Positions 42,601 through 50,240 of a DNA stretch of 64,000 nt are shown piece by piece; position 1 is the first letter of the stretch, and every line of letters begins with the position of its first letter. A program made the translations under genes and the position numbers. The DNA comes from Streptomyces rapamycinicus NRRL 5491 (GTDB lineage Bacteria > Actinomycetota > Actinomycetes > Streptomycetales > Streptomycetaceae): NCBI RefSeq assembly GCF_024298965.1, contig NZ_CP085193.1, positions 434,001 through 498,000 on the forward strand. The letters run 5' to 3'. The notes below the pieces were generated by a model, which saw only the letters and a program-made list of their open reading frames with translations, ran no database searches and had not been told where the DNA came from.

Positions 42601-43300
42601 CACGGTGCTGGTACGCAACACCGGCACCGAGGACCGGGACGTCGCCGCCCGGCTGGTCACCCCCGACGGCTGGTCCGGCACCGAGCGGACCGTGACCGTC
42701 GCCGCCGGAGCCGAGCGAGAGCTGACGGTCACCGCGACCCCGGTGGCCACTCCGGGGTTCGCCACCGTCGAGATCCGGCTCACCAGCGGCGACGAGGAGA
42801 TCGAGCGCGGCCGGTCGGTGTCCGTGGTCACCACGCCGCACCCCGGTGACGCGGCCACCGCGTTCGACGCCGGCCCGCCGTCCAGCCCGCTGCTGACCGG
42901 GTACACCAGACTGTCGCCCGAGGACGGCTACACCGGCGACCGCGGCTTCGGCTGGGTCGGCAACCGGCCGATCACCCGCGACCGGGGCAACGCCGACGAC
43001 CTGCGCCGCGACATCGTCATGCAGAAGGGCGAGCCGAGCGTCCTGCGCATCCCGGTGCCGCCGGGCAAGCACACGGTGTGGGTGCTCACCGGCGACTCCC
43101 TCACCGATTCGGGTGTCACCACCGTCTCCGAGGACGGCACGGTCCTCGGACGCTCAGGCGACGACAGCCTGCCGAGCCGCGCCTTCGTCTGGTTCTCCTT
43201 CGGCCTCGACGGCGGCGCGGACGGGCGCACCGCCGACCTGGAAATCACCGGTTCGAAGCTGAACGGCCTCTGGCGCATCGCGGCCCTGGTCGTCGTCTGA
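39641..43300 (+). CDS. Secreted GH67 alpha-glucuronidase with long C-terminal extension
   Basis: This is a 1219-residue protein from ATG 39641 (GAGGAG site). RRRVLQASALAFATVLS is a Tat signal. Residues 40-710 match GH67 alpha-glucuronidases: the acid Glu in KANSEGQPGPLDYG, and the paired bases Asp and Glu in KYGPIDFQIREP. GH67 normally releases (4-O-methyl)glucuronic acid from xylo-oligosaccharide ends. The extension holds two related domains (WVGPAPSARDRGG near 845; WVGNRPITRDRGN near 1105) around an NPCBM-associated-like domain (NPVTVLVRNTGTEDRDV). Classical GH67 enzymes are about 700 residues and often intracellular, so the export signal and added modules are unusual. Confidence 0.85.
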   Translation: MARSEYEYSRRRVLQASALAFATVLSPWSTAASSAASAGIPDEDGYDLWLRYRPTTDPRRLEEYRKALAGLARQGEGDVMGNAEFELRRAVEGCTGSAPARVPADRASVVIGTVDESPVVRSQVSPDRLARIGGQGFVIEMTGAPGRRRRLVIGARSDRGVLAGVFHLIRLLRLERPLHRLSVLQKPHTALRMMNHWDNFDGSIERGYAGTSIFEWNKLPDISDRVVDYARSMASIGINASVLNNVNASADFITSGMLTRLRPLAALLHSWGISTWLSVNYASPMILTADDADPVTTADPADRRVQRWWRDKSAEIFKSLPGFGGFLVKANSEGQPGPLDYGRTHAEGANMLARAVAPHDGQIVWRSFVHEDFGDWAEYQYRVFAPLDGRFDDNVILQTKYGPIDFQIREPVHPLFGTMRHTNQMLELQLTQEYTGHEIHTTYLAPLWREVLTFPTRGPGTGPTVADILSDGDGRAPRAGIAGVSNFGNARDWTGHLLGAANTYAFGRMCWNPDADPRDLAAEWAAQTFGTDRAVTEVVADILTHSGRTYEDYTSPLGMGYLTDPGGDHLDPSPLGTLFQSHHSTAEGTGFDRTEATGSGFTGLYPRPWQKRYESTATCPDDLLLFMHWVPYDHRLRSGKTVIQHIYDTHFTGVDRVDRFLAEWREVSGDVDRKRHAAIEAGFEAQRKHATFWRDTVVGFFFDKSRVVDAQREWLQVALNGSRVLLGGRPNLLPVTVTNASARARDITVALRPPSAYWHTGPAERSAAGAATAEFELPVTPPLAGTVAALDLDVAPKLTRLDGRPPSLVVAPDGRRCLVALNAGPRNGTSAPGYDALTPDSAWSASVGHGWVGPAPSARDRGGEPLLRDHLWHNSSRVLRVALPAGKHTGYVLVGDTGATASPTRVSVDGATVATSPKQPSGTFTWLELPLDGGATGRTTDITFTGVGGPWRLSAFAITDPAAPAPSLVVLRTAADPVWWTGRANPVTVLVRNTGTEDRDVAARLVTPDGWSGTERTVTVAAGAERELTVTATPVATPGFATVEIRLTSGDEEIERGRSVSVVTTPHPGDAATAFDAGPPSSPLLTGYTRLSPEDGYTGDRGFGWVGNRPITRDRGNADDLRRDIVMQKGEPSVLRIPVPPGKHTVWVLTGDSLTDSGVTTVSEDGTVLGRSGDDSLPSRAFVWFSFGLDGGADGRTADLEITGSKLNGLWRIAALVVV

Positions 43301-43409
43301 GCCCACCTCCGCGCTCCGGACACCCGCCCGTTCCCTCCCGGCCCGGCCCCGCGCCCCGGTATCTCCGCATCTCAGGTATCTCCGGCATCCACGAAGGAGA
43401 GCTCCCGAC

Positions 43410-45686
43410 ATGACATCGAAGTCAGCACGGTTCCCCGCGGTCCGGGGCAGACCCGGCGTCGTCCTCCTCGCCCTGCTCATGGTCCTCGGCCTCGGCAGTG
43501 CGCACCCCGGACCGGCCGCGGCCGATCCCGCCGATCCGCCCGGGACGTACCAGAACCCCGTGATGGACGACGTCGCGGACGCCTTCTCCGACCCATCGGT
43601 CATCCGGGGCAAGGACGGCTACTGGTACGCCTACGCGACCCAGACCAGCATGCGCCGGGACAACCAGGGAGGCCCCTGGGAGTCGCAGCACTTCATGCCG
43701 ATCACGCGATCGGCCGACCTCGTCAACTGGACCTACGTCGGTGACGTCTTCGGGCCCGACAACCACCCGGAATGGCGCGACTTCGAGAGCACCTACTACT
43801 GGGCCCCGGACATCCGGTACCTCAACGGCAAGTACTACCTCTACTATTCGGTCGCCGGAGACGACAAGAACACCATCGCGCTGGCCACCGCGGACCACCC
43901 GGCCGGCCCGTGGAAAGACATCGGCCACCCCGTGCTGCCCTACGGGACAACGGTCAATCAGATCGATCCGTCGGTGTTCCTCGACTCCGACGGCCAGAAG
44001 TACCTCTACTACGGCTCGTTCCGCGACGGCGGCATCCAGGCGGTGCGCCTCGACGAGGAGGGCACCGCACCGGTCGGCGCCCCGGTGCAGGTGGTCGGCG
44101 CCCGGCGTGGCGAGGCCGCGTACGTGGTGAAGCGGGACGGCTGGTACTACCTGTTCTACTCCGGCCTGGGCTGCTGTGCCCGCGACAAGGGCGCGTATCC
44201 GGTGTTCGTCGGGCGGGCCAAGGACCCGATGGGCCCGTTCACCGACGCCGAAGGAGTCGGCCTCGCCGACCTGCACCCCGGTGGCACGATCGTCAACGCC
44301 CCGAACGGCAACAAATGGGTGGCGACGGGCCACTCGGCGAACGTCGTCGACAAGTCCGGCCAGGACTGGATCCTCACCAACGGATTCGACCGCCACGAGA
44401 CCGATCCGAACTGGGGCGGACGGCCGGCCATGATGGACCGGCTCGACTGGATCGACGGCTGGCCGACCGTCCGCGCGGGCGCCTGGACCAGCGAGGACCC
44501 GCAGACCGCACCCGCGGGCGACTGGGGCTCGGGGAGCACCTTCGACGACGGCCTGGACGGCTTCGACATCCTCGGACACGGCTCGTGGAGCATGGGTTCG
44601 GACGCCGACTCGGGACGCTATGCCCGCGGCCGGTCCCGGGCCGCGGTCCCGCAGCTGCTGCTGCCTCGGCGGGCCCCGGACGGCGATGTGAGGATCGAGG
44701 CCGACGTTCGGCTGCGCGACGGCGAAGGCCGGGTCGGCCTGGTCCTGGCATCCGCGGGCCGCTCCAACCACGCCGTGGCCTGGCTGGACTCCACCGGCAC
44801 ACTCTCCGTCGAGGTCACCCGGGACCGGAAGGTGGTGCGGAAGCGGACCGCTCGTCTGCACGCGAACACCGATCCGCGGACCTGGCACACGCTCACGGCC
44901 GAGATCCGCGACGGGGCGGCGCACATACAGGTCAGCTCGGCCATGCTCGACATGCCGCTGGCCGAGCTGACGGTGGACGTGCCGGAGGACTGGCGCCGCG
45001 GCGGTGTCGCCTCGACCCGCGGCTCCGGCGAGGCGGACAACGTCGGCGTGACCCGGCTCCACACGCCGGTGACCGTCAGACAGCCGGACCCCCGGATCGG
45101 AGCCCGGCTGCCCGAGTACGACGAGGACTTCGACGACGGCCAGCTGGACGGCTGGAAGTGGTTCGGCCCCGCCGATGGGAAGGCCGCCGACGGCCAGTAC
45201 GTGTGGCCGACGCAGGATGCGGACTTCTCCGGCAAGGGGACGATGGCATCGGCGCTGCTCCGGGACGCTCCGACCGGCACCTACACGGTCGAGACCAAGC
45301 TGCGCTTCCCGATCAGCGACGCCCCCGACGGGCGCAGCCAGGCCGGGTTGATCGCCTTCCAGAGCCCGGCGGACTCGATCCATCTGGCTCCGACACGGAC
45401 CGGTCCCTCACGGCAGGCCTTCCTGTGGATCGGCCGGGACCGTGACAGCTGGCCGGAGCTGCAGCTGGGCCCGTCGGCCGACACCATGTGGCTGCGGCTG
45501 CGCCATACCGTCGATCCGAAGACCGGCGAACACAGATTCCAGCCGGCCACGAGTCGGGACGGTGAGCACTACATCTGGGGCGGGGTCTGGCATCTGCCCG
45601 CCGGCTCCGACCCGTCCATCGGCCTCGTCTCCCTGGCCGGTGAGGGAGTGACCGCACGCTTCGACTACGTGCGCTTCTACTCCTGA
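43410..45686 (+). CDS. Secreted GH43 glycoside hydrolase with C-terminal beta-sandwich domains
   Basis: This is a 758-residue protein from ATG 43410. The signal peptide is GVVLLALLMVLGLGSAHPG. The five-bladed propeller of GH43 (arabinanase/xylosidase class) spans about residues 50-370. The usual acidic residues are visible: D in FSDPSVIRG, D in WAPDIRYLNGKYYLYYS and E in RRGEAAYVVKRDG. Two concanavalin-A-like domains follow (about 380-560, and 575-758 with YDEDFDDGQLDGWKWFGP), the second like the C-terminal domain of beta-xylosidases. It probably removes arabinose or xylose units outside the cell. Confidence 0.88.
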   Translation: MTSKSARFPAVRGRPGVVLLALLMVLGLGSAHPGPAAADPADPPGTYQNPVMDDVADAFSDPSVIRGKDGYWYAYATQTSMRRDNQGGPWESQHFMPITRSADLVNWTYVGDVFGPDNHPEWRDFESTYYWAPDIRYLNGKYYLYYSVAGDDKNTIALATADHPAGPWKDIGHPVLPYGTTVNQIDPSVFLDSDGQKYLYYGSFRDGGIQAVRLDEEGTAPVGAPVQVVGARRGEAAYVVKRDGWYYLFYSGLGCCARDKGAYPVFVGRAKDPMGPFTDAEGVGLADLHPGGTIVNAPNGNKWVATGHSANVVDKSGQDWILTNGFDRHETDPNWGGRPAMMDRLDWIDGWPTVRAGAWTSEDPQTAPAGDWGSGSTFDDGLDGFDILGHGSWSMGSDADSGRYARGRSRAAVPQLLLPRRAPDGDVRIEADVRLRDGEGRVGLVLASAGRSNHAVAWLDSTGTLSVEVTRDRKVVRKRTARLHANTDPRTWHTLTAEIRDGAAHIQVSSAMLDMPLAELTVDVPEDWRRGGVASTRGSGEADNVGVTRLHTPVTVRQPDPRIGARLPEYDEDFDDGQLDGWKWFGPADGKAADGQYVWPTQDADFSGKGTMASALLRDAPTGTYTVETKLRFPISDAPDGRSQAGLIAFQSPADSIHLAPTRTGPSRQAFLWIGRDRDSWPELQLGPSADTMWLRLRHTVDPKTGEHRFQPATSRDGEHYIWGGVWHLPAGSDPSIGLVSLAGEGVTARFDYVRFYS

Positions 45687-45729
45687 CGCCGTTCTCGCCT
45701 CCCCTTCCCGGGTGTGCTTGTCTGGACTG

Positions 45730-46374
45730 ATGTCACAGCGGGAAGTGCCTCTGAAGCCTGTTCGGCCCACGCCTCCGATTGGAGGTCTGGGATCCTTGCT
45801 GACACGGCGACGCAGCACACGCGGCTTCGGGTCCCGGCCCCTGAGCATCGCCCAGGTCGCGCTCATGGTGTGGGCGGCGCAGGGGCGGACAACCGGTGAG
45901 CACCGCACATGCCCGTCGGCGCACGCGTTGTATCCACTGACACTCACGGTGGTCGCGGGCAACGTCGACGGTCTCGCCGCCGGGACTTACCAGTACGACG
46001 CCGAGCGCGATGTGCTGACTCTGATCACTGCCGGCGACCACCGCGACCGGGTCGCCGGCACCACCCTCGCCGACCACGCCTGGCTGCGTCGGGCGGGTGC
46101 ACAGCTGCTGCTCAGTGGTGATCTGGAGGCCGCTGCGCGACATTTCGCCGATCAGCCGCCGCTGGGGCAGCGGGGTGCGCGCTATGTGTGGCTGGAGGCC
46201 GGGCATGCCAGCCAGAACATCTATCTCCAGGCCACTGAGGCGGGCCTGGGCGCCGTGCTCGTTGCCGGGTTCGACGACGACCGGCTCCTTGGACTCACCC
46301 CCGCCGTCGTCCCGTCCGGTCAGCACCCACTGGGGCTGCTCGGCGTCGGCCATCCAGCCGATGGGCGGAGTTGA
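45730..46374 (+). CDS. SagB-type nitroreductase-fold oxidoreductase
   Basis: This is a 214-residue protein starting at ATG 45730 (MSQREVPLKPVRPTPPIGGL). The FMN-contacting RRRSTRGF near the N-terminus, the SAHALYPLTLTVV segment and the C-terminal WLEAGHASQNIYLQATEAGL are typical of SagB/ThcOx-like enzymes, which oxidise azolines in peptide pathways. No cyclodehydratase or precursor peptide gene is visible nearby, so it is a stand-alone member with unknown substrate. The next gene encodes a vWA protein, 113 bases away. Confidence 0.85.
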   Translation: MSQREVPLKPVRPTPPIGGLGSLLTRRRSTRGFGSRPLSIAQVALMVWAAQGRTTGEHRTCPSAHALYPLTLTVVAGNVDGLAAGTYQYDAERDVLTLITAGDHRDRVAGTTLADHAWLRRAGAQLLLSGDLEAAARHFADQPPLGQRGARYVWLEAGHASQNIYLQATEAGLGAVLVAGFDDDRLLGLTPAVVPSGQHPLGLLGVGHPADGRS

Positions 46375-46487
46375 ATCCCCGCCTGACGATGTCGTCGCCG
46401 CCACCTCCCCGCGCGTCGAAGTCCACGATCGATTGTCAGTGGTGGGTGAGAAGGTAGGAGCATCGAAAAGGAAAAGGGGGAGCGTCC

Positions 46488-47528
46488 ATGTCCGGAAACC
46501 AGAACTACATCAATCACGTCGCTCTTGTGCTGGATGCCAGTTCGTCCATGTCACATCTGAGCCGCAAGGTCGTCGAAGTCGCCGACCAGCAGATTGAGTA
46601 TCTGGCTCGCCGATCGAAGGAACTGGACCAGGAAACCCGCGTCACGGTGTACGTCTTCGCCGACAAGGTGGAGTGCGTCATCTACGACAAGGACGTGCTG
46701 CGGATGCCGTCCCTGAAGCAGCTTTACCGGGTCGGTGGAATGACGGCTCTGCTTGCGGCCACACTGAAGTCGCAGCGGGAGCTGGCGCAGACAGCCCAGC
46801 TGTACGGCGACCACAGCTTCCTGACGTTCGTGCTGACGGACGGCCAGGAGAACGCGAGTCATCGCTGCCCGGATGCCCCTACCAAGAACCAGCGTGAACT
46901 CGTGCAGGCCGTGGCCAAGATGATGGCGACACAGGAGGACAACTGGACACTGGCCGTCCTTGTGCCGGACCAGATGGGCAAGCGCGAGGCCATGCAGTGC
47001 GGTTTCCCGAAGGACAACATCGCCATCTGGGACGCCACGAGCACACAGGGCCTGGAGGAGGCAGGGCAGGTCATCCAGCAGGCCACCGAGAACTTTATGG
47101 TGGGCCGGGCACAAGGCATCCGGGGATCGCGGGCGGTTTTCTCCACGGGCGCGGAGGCGGTCAACAAGGACACCATCAAGGCAGCCGGCCTCACTCCGGT
47201 GAATCCGTCGGAATACCAGCTGATTCCGGTGGCTCGCGAGGCCGCGATCCGGGAATGGGTCATCGAATGCGGGCACAGCTACCGTACCGGCTGTGCGTTC
47301 TATCAGCTGAGCAAATCGGAGAAAATCCAGGCGCGGAAGCAGATCGCGGTGCTGGAGAAGAAGACGGACCGGGTTTACACGGGACCGGAGGCCCGATCCC
47401 TGCTCGGCCTGCCGGATACGGAAGTTCGCGTCAATCCGGACCGCAACGACGACTTCACGATATTCGTGCAGAGCACCAGCGTGAACCGGAAGCTGGTACC
47501 GCACACACGGCTGCTGCTCATGATCTGA
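46488..47528 (+). CDS. Stand-alone von Willebrand A (vWA) domain protein
   Basis: This is a 346-residue protein from ATG 46488 (GGGGAGC site). The MIDAS metal site is complete: DASSSM (residues 16-21), T in GGMTALL, D in LTDGQEN. Residues 1-200 are the vWA fold. The C-terminal part carries CGHSYRTGCAFYQLSKSEKI and a GPEARSLLG segment and is not a domain I can name. Codon use is less GC-biased than neighbours (several TTT, TTA and ATA-type choices), which hints at phage or plasmid origin. There is no signal peptide. Partner and function are unknown. Confidence 0.85.
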   Translation: MSGNQNYINHVALVLDASSSMSHLSRKVVEVADQQIEYLARRSKELDQETRVTVYVFADKVECVIYDKDVLRMPSLKQLYRVGGMTALLAATLKSQRELAQTAQLYGDHSFLTFVLTDGQENASHRCPDAPTKNQRELVQAVAKMMATQEDNWTLAVLVPDQMGKREAMQCGFPKDNIAIWDATSTQGLEEAGQVIQQATENFMVGRAQGIRGSRAVFSTGAEAVNKDTIKAAGLTPVNPSEYQLIPVAREAAIREWVIECGHSYRTGCAFYQLSKSEKIQARKQIAVLEKKTDRVYTGPEARSLLGLPDTEVRVNPDRNDDFTIFVQSTSVNRKLVPHTRLLLMI

Positions 47529-47571
47529 GGCGGCGCGAGTCGGGACCCGAGCCCAGCCCGTCGAGGTGAGC

Positions 47572-47609
47572 GAGGTGCCGCGACCCCGTTGTCCGGGGCG
47601 CGGCACCTC
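47572..47609. terminator. Bidirectional terminator hairpin
   Basis: GAGGTGCCGC (47572-47581) pairs with GCGGCACCTC (47600-47609), and an inner CCCCG/CGGGG helix closes a TTGTC loop. It separates the convergent vWA and PanE-like genes. Confidence 0.85.
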
Positions 47610-47673
47610 CAGCGCGCGTCGATGAAATCCACGATGCGCAACACCCTCGTCCATGGCGCATCCGTGCCAGGAG

Positions 47674-48564
47674 TCAGCCGGGTCCATCGCTGGCGGCCGC
47701 GAGGAGCGGCACCACCAGATCGCTGATCGGCGTCGGGATGCCATGGGCCCGTCCGCGGCGCAGCACGACACCGTTGCGGATGTTCCATTCGAGCGGCCGG
47801 CCGGCCTCGCGGTCCGCGAGGATGGAGGTGCCCATATCGGCCGGGTAGGCCTGGAAGCTGTCAACGATCTCCCGCGGCACCTCGTCGCTCAGTGCCGCGC
47901 CCTCGGCTCGGGCAACCTCGAGGCACTCCCGTAGATAGGCCAGGGACAGCTCGGCGATATCGGCCCTGGCGAATACGCCGGTACGGCGGCCCGTGAGGAC
48001 CATCAATCCGGCGGCCGCGTTCTGCAGCAGCTTGCGCCACGCCACGGACTTGAAGTCCGTGGCCAGGTCGACCGAACACCGGGTGCCGCGCAGCGCCTCG
48101 AGCACCACACGAGACGCCGGCGTGTCCGGCAGGGTGAGGCGTGCTTCGCCGCGCAACCACACCGAACCGTCGGACTGCGCTTGGGCGGGGAACCACACGA
48201 CCGAGGGGATGGCCCGGGCGCCGGACAGATGGGGCGCGACAATCGATCCTTGCTCGACGCCGTTCTGCAGAACACAGACAACGGTGTCCGCACCGCACAA
48301 TGCCGTCAGCCATGGTGCCGCCGCCTCGACCTGCGTCGACTTGACGGCAAGGAAGACAAGGTCGACCGCTCCGTCGGCGTGTGCCGGGTCGATCTCCACG
48401 GGCCCCGGCACGACGACGCGACCTTCGTCCACGCGCAGTTCGAGGCGATCACGCGCCGTGCGGCCACAGATCCGCGGGGTACGGCCGGCCTCATGCAGCG
48501 CCGCCGCCACGGTCGTGCCGATCGCCCCCGGCCCCACGACTGCGACGGTTGGATCCATCGACAT
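47674..48564 (-). CDS. 2-dehydropantoate 2-reductase-like (PanE/ApbA) oxidoreductase
   Basis: This is a 296-residue protein. Three ATG codons in a row follow AAGGAG; I choose the third (48564) for ribosome spacing, with a fourth at 48558 possible. The dinucleotide motif is VAVVGPGAIGTTVAAAL. The catalytic Lys lies in FKSVAWRKLLQNAAAGL, with the usual LAVKSTQ and LQNGV loops. The family reduces ketopantoate with NADPH, but many paralogues reduce other 2-oxo acids. It is last in a LysR-linked operon after the NTF2-like gene. Confidence 0.88.
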   Translation of the reverse strand: MSMDPTVAVVGPGAIGTTVAAALHEAGRTPRICGRTARDRLELRVDEGRVVVPGPVEIDPAHADGAVDLVFLAVKSTQVEAAAPWLTALCGADTVVCVLQNGVEQGSIVAPHLSGARAIPSVVWFPAQAQSDGSVWLRGEARLTLPDTPASRVVLEALRGTRCSVDLATDFKSVAWRKLLQNAAAGLMVLTGRRTGVFARADIAELSLAYLRECLEVARAEGAALSDEVPREIVDSFQAYPADMGTSILADREAGRPLEWNIRNGVVLRRGRAHGIPTPISDLVVPLLAAASDGPG

Positions 48565-48649
48565 CATCATCTCCTTGAGTAACTCTGGTCTGTCACCGGG
48601 AGGATCTGGCCGCTTCCCGGGGAACGGGCCCAGGCCGTCCCGGGCGCGA

Positions 48650-49123
48650 CTACCGCCGTGCGGCAGCCTGGTGCGCGTGGTGACTCACGTCGCCGATCAG
48701 GTTGATGCGGACCCGTCGCTCCACGAAGCGCCACCGCTCATCACGGCACTCGAAGCGGTCGTGGTACCGACCGGCGGCGATGGGTTGCAGCGGCAGGTCG
48801 GGCAGTGCCTGGAACACGGTGACGTACGAACGCGAGACCGCCGTGCTCGCCTGTTCATCGACCTCGATGGCAACGTTGGTGGTGACATGGTGGGTTCGCG
48901 GCGTGCCGTCTGCGTAGACGATCAACGTGTCCTTGAACATCTTCTCGATCGCCTCGCGCCCGCTGACCGACTCGCCAGTGCCCGTGAAGGTGGCTTCGGC
49001 GAGAAGTGTGCCGAGTCCCGCGAAATCGCCGTCGTCCACGAGTTCGGCGTAGCGTGCGATCAAGTTCTCGATGGCTCGGTAGCTCGACGTCGGATCGGCG
49101 GGCGTGCCGATGGATGTGGACAT
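48650..49123 (-). CDS. NTF2/SnoaL-like protein
   Basis: This is a 157-residue protein from ATG 49123 behind GGAGGAG. The cone-shaped NTF2 fold is indicated by YRAIENLIARYAELVDDGDF, then EATFTGTGESVSGREAIEKM, then RTHHVTTNVAIEVD and a final WRFVERRVRINLIGD. Members are small isomerases, dehydratases, hydroxylase partners or binding proteins. The function is not predictable here. It lies between the EamA and PanE-like genes, same strand. Confidence 0.88.
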   Translation of the reverse strand: MSTSIGTPADPTSSYRAIENLIARYAELVDDGDFAGLGTLLAEATFTGTGESVSGREAIEKMFKDTLIVYADGTPRTHHVTTNVAIEVDEQASTAVSRSYVTVFQALPDLPLQPIAAGRYHDRFECRDERWRFVERRVRINLIGDVSHHAHQAAARR

Positions 49124-49232
49124 GGTCTCCTCCAAGCGAAGCGGGAGATCTTCCGTGTGCTGCCCCGGCGACAACAGGGCCGCGCATGGGCCCGTTGCGA
49201 CACGTTAGCGTCGTACCGGCTCCGGGCCGGGC

Positions 49233-50156
49233 TCATACCGCCGAACTGGTGCCTGTGCGGAGGGTGCCGCGGGACGGACACCGGCGCGGGTGGCGCCGAC
49301 GCTGGCCACGACCACGAGAACCAGGAACCAGGCCAAGTGTCGCAGCCGTCCCGGGGCGCTGGCCGAGAACGAGCAGACCGACCATGAGGGCGATGGCGGG
49401 CTCGAGGCTCATCAGAGTGCCGAACGCGGACGTGGTCAGATGGCGCAGGGCGAGAAACTCGAGAGCGAAGGGGATGACGGGGCTGAGCACCGCCAGACCC
49501 AGCATGGTCCACAGCGGTGACCACGTGACGCGTTCGGCGAGGCCCGGGGCGGCGATGGCCAGCCCCACCACCGCGGCGACCGGCATGGAGACAGCCAGCC
49601 CTTTCAGGCCGGTGACGCGATCACCGACCCGTTGGGTCAGCAGTATGTACGCGGCCCAGCACCCCGCGGCGAGCAGCGCGCTCCCCACCCCCACCGGGTC
49701 GGTGCCGCCGTGCCAGGGCTCGGTCAGCAGCACGACGCCCGTCGCCGCCGCGGCCGCCCAGATCAGGCGTCCCTTCCTCGGCCCGAAGAGGGAGACGGTG
49801 AGCGGTCCCAGGAATTCCAGTGCGCTTGCGGTCCCCAGCGGGAGACGGGCGATCGCCTGCATGAAGAAGACCATCATTCCGGCGGTCACGAGACCGAGCA
49901 CCATGCAGGCGAGCAGATCCCGGGAGCTGAAATCACGAGGCCGGGGGCGGATGGCGACCAGCAGAATCAGCCCCGCCCAGCCCAGGCGCAGCCCCGCGGT
50001 GCCCAGCGCGCCGAGCTGTCCGAACAGCGGAACCGTCAGAGCCGATCCGAGCTGCACGGTGCACATCGCGGTGGCAGCCATGAGGAACCCGGCCCCGGCG
50101 CCGGCATGGCGCGAGCGACGGGATGGAAGAGCCTCAGGCGGTTCGGGAGCGTTCAT
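49233..50156 (-). CDS. EamA/RhtA-like exporter, frameshifted at the last helix
   Basis: This is a 307-residue frame from ATG 50156. Nine helices of a DMT/EamA exporter are clear (LGALGTAGLRLGWAGLILLV, LGTASALEFLGPLTVSLFG, TTSAFGTLMSLEPAIALMVG). After AATLGL the sequence becomes arginine-rich (VPGSRGRGQRRRHPRR). A 7-base tandem duplication (GAACCAG twice, 49318-49331 on the plus strand) explains it: with one copy the frame reads LVLVVVASVGATRAGV, a normal tenth helix, and would stop near 49205. The gene is divergent from the LysR regulator and heads the operon with the NTF2-like and PanE-like genes. Confidence 0.85.
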   Translation of the reverse strand: MNAPEPPEALPSRRSRHAGAGAGFLMAATAMCTVQLGSALTVPLFGQLGALGTAGLRLGWAGLILLVAIRPRPRDFSSRDLLACMVLGLVTAGMMVFFMQAIARLPLGTASALEFLGPLTVSLFGPRKGRLIWAAAAATGVVLLTEPWHGGTDPVGVGSALLAAGCWAAYILLTQRVGDRVTGLKGLAVSMPVAAVVGLAIAAPGLAERVTWSPLWTMLGLAVLSPVIPFALEFLALRHLTTSAFGTLMSLEPAIALMVGLLVLGQRPGTAATLGLVPGSRGRGQRRRHPRRCPSRGTLRTGTSSAV

Positions 50157-50200
50157 GGGCTCCAGTAGAGATCCTCGACACCGTTCACGTCCACGTGTCG

Positions 50201-50223
50201 ATCCCGAACGATTTGTTCGGGAT
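50201..50223. promoter_or_regulatory. LysR-type operator
   Basis: ATCCCGAAC (50201-50209), a 5-base spacer and GTTCGGGAT (50215-50223) form a perfect 9-base dyad. It lies in the 84-base gap between EamA and LysR starts, where LysR proteins usually bind to control both directions. Confidence 0.7.
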
Positions 50224-50240
50224 TCATGGACAATGGAGAG

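Noticed and set aside
39989..43072. A 1027-codon minus-strand frame opposite the GH67 gene
   Set aside because: Antisense shadow of a coding sequence rich in third-position G/C; no domain pattern.
45730..46374. A thiazole/oxazole-modified peptide cluster around the SagB-type gene
   Set aside because: No cyclodehydratase, YcaO, protease or precursor peptide could be found in the flanks.
48650..50156. A polyketide-tailoring (SnoaL cyclase) cluster
   Set aside because: The NTF2-like gene sits with EamA and PanE-like genes and there is no polyketide synthase in the window.
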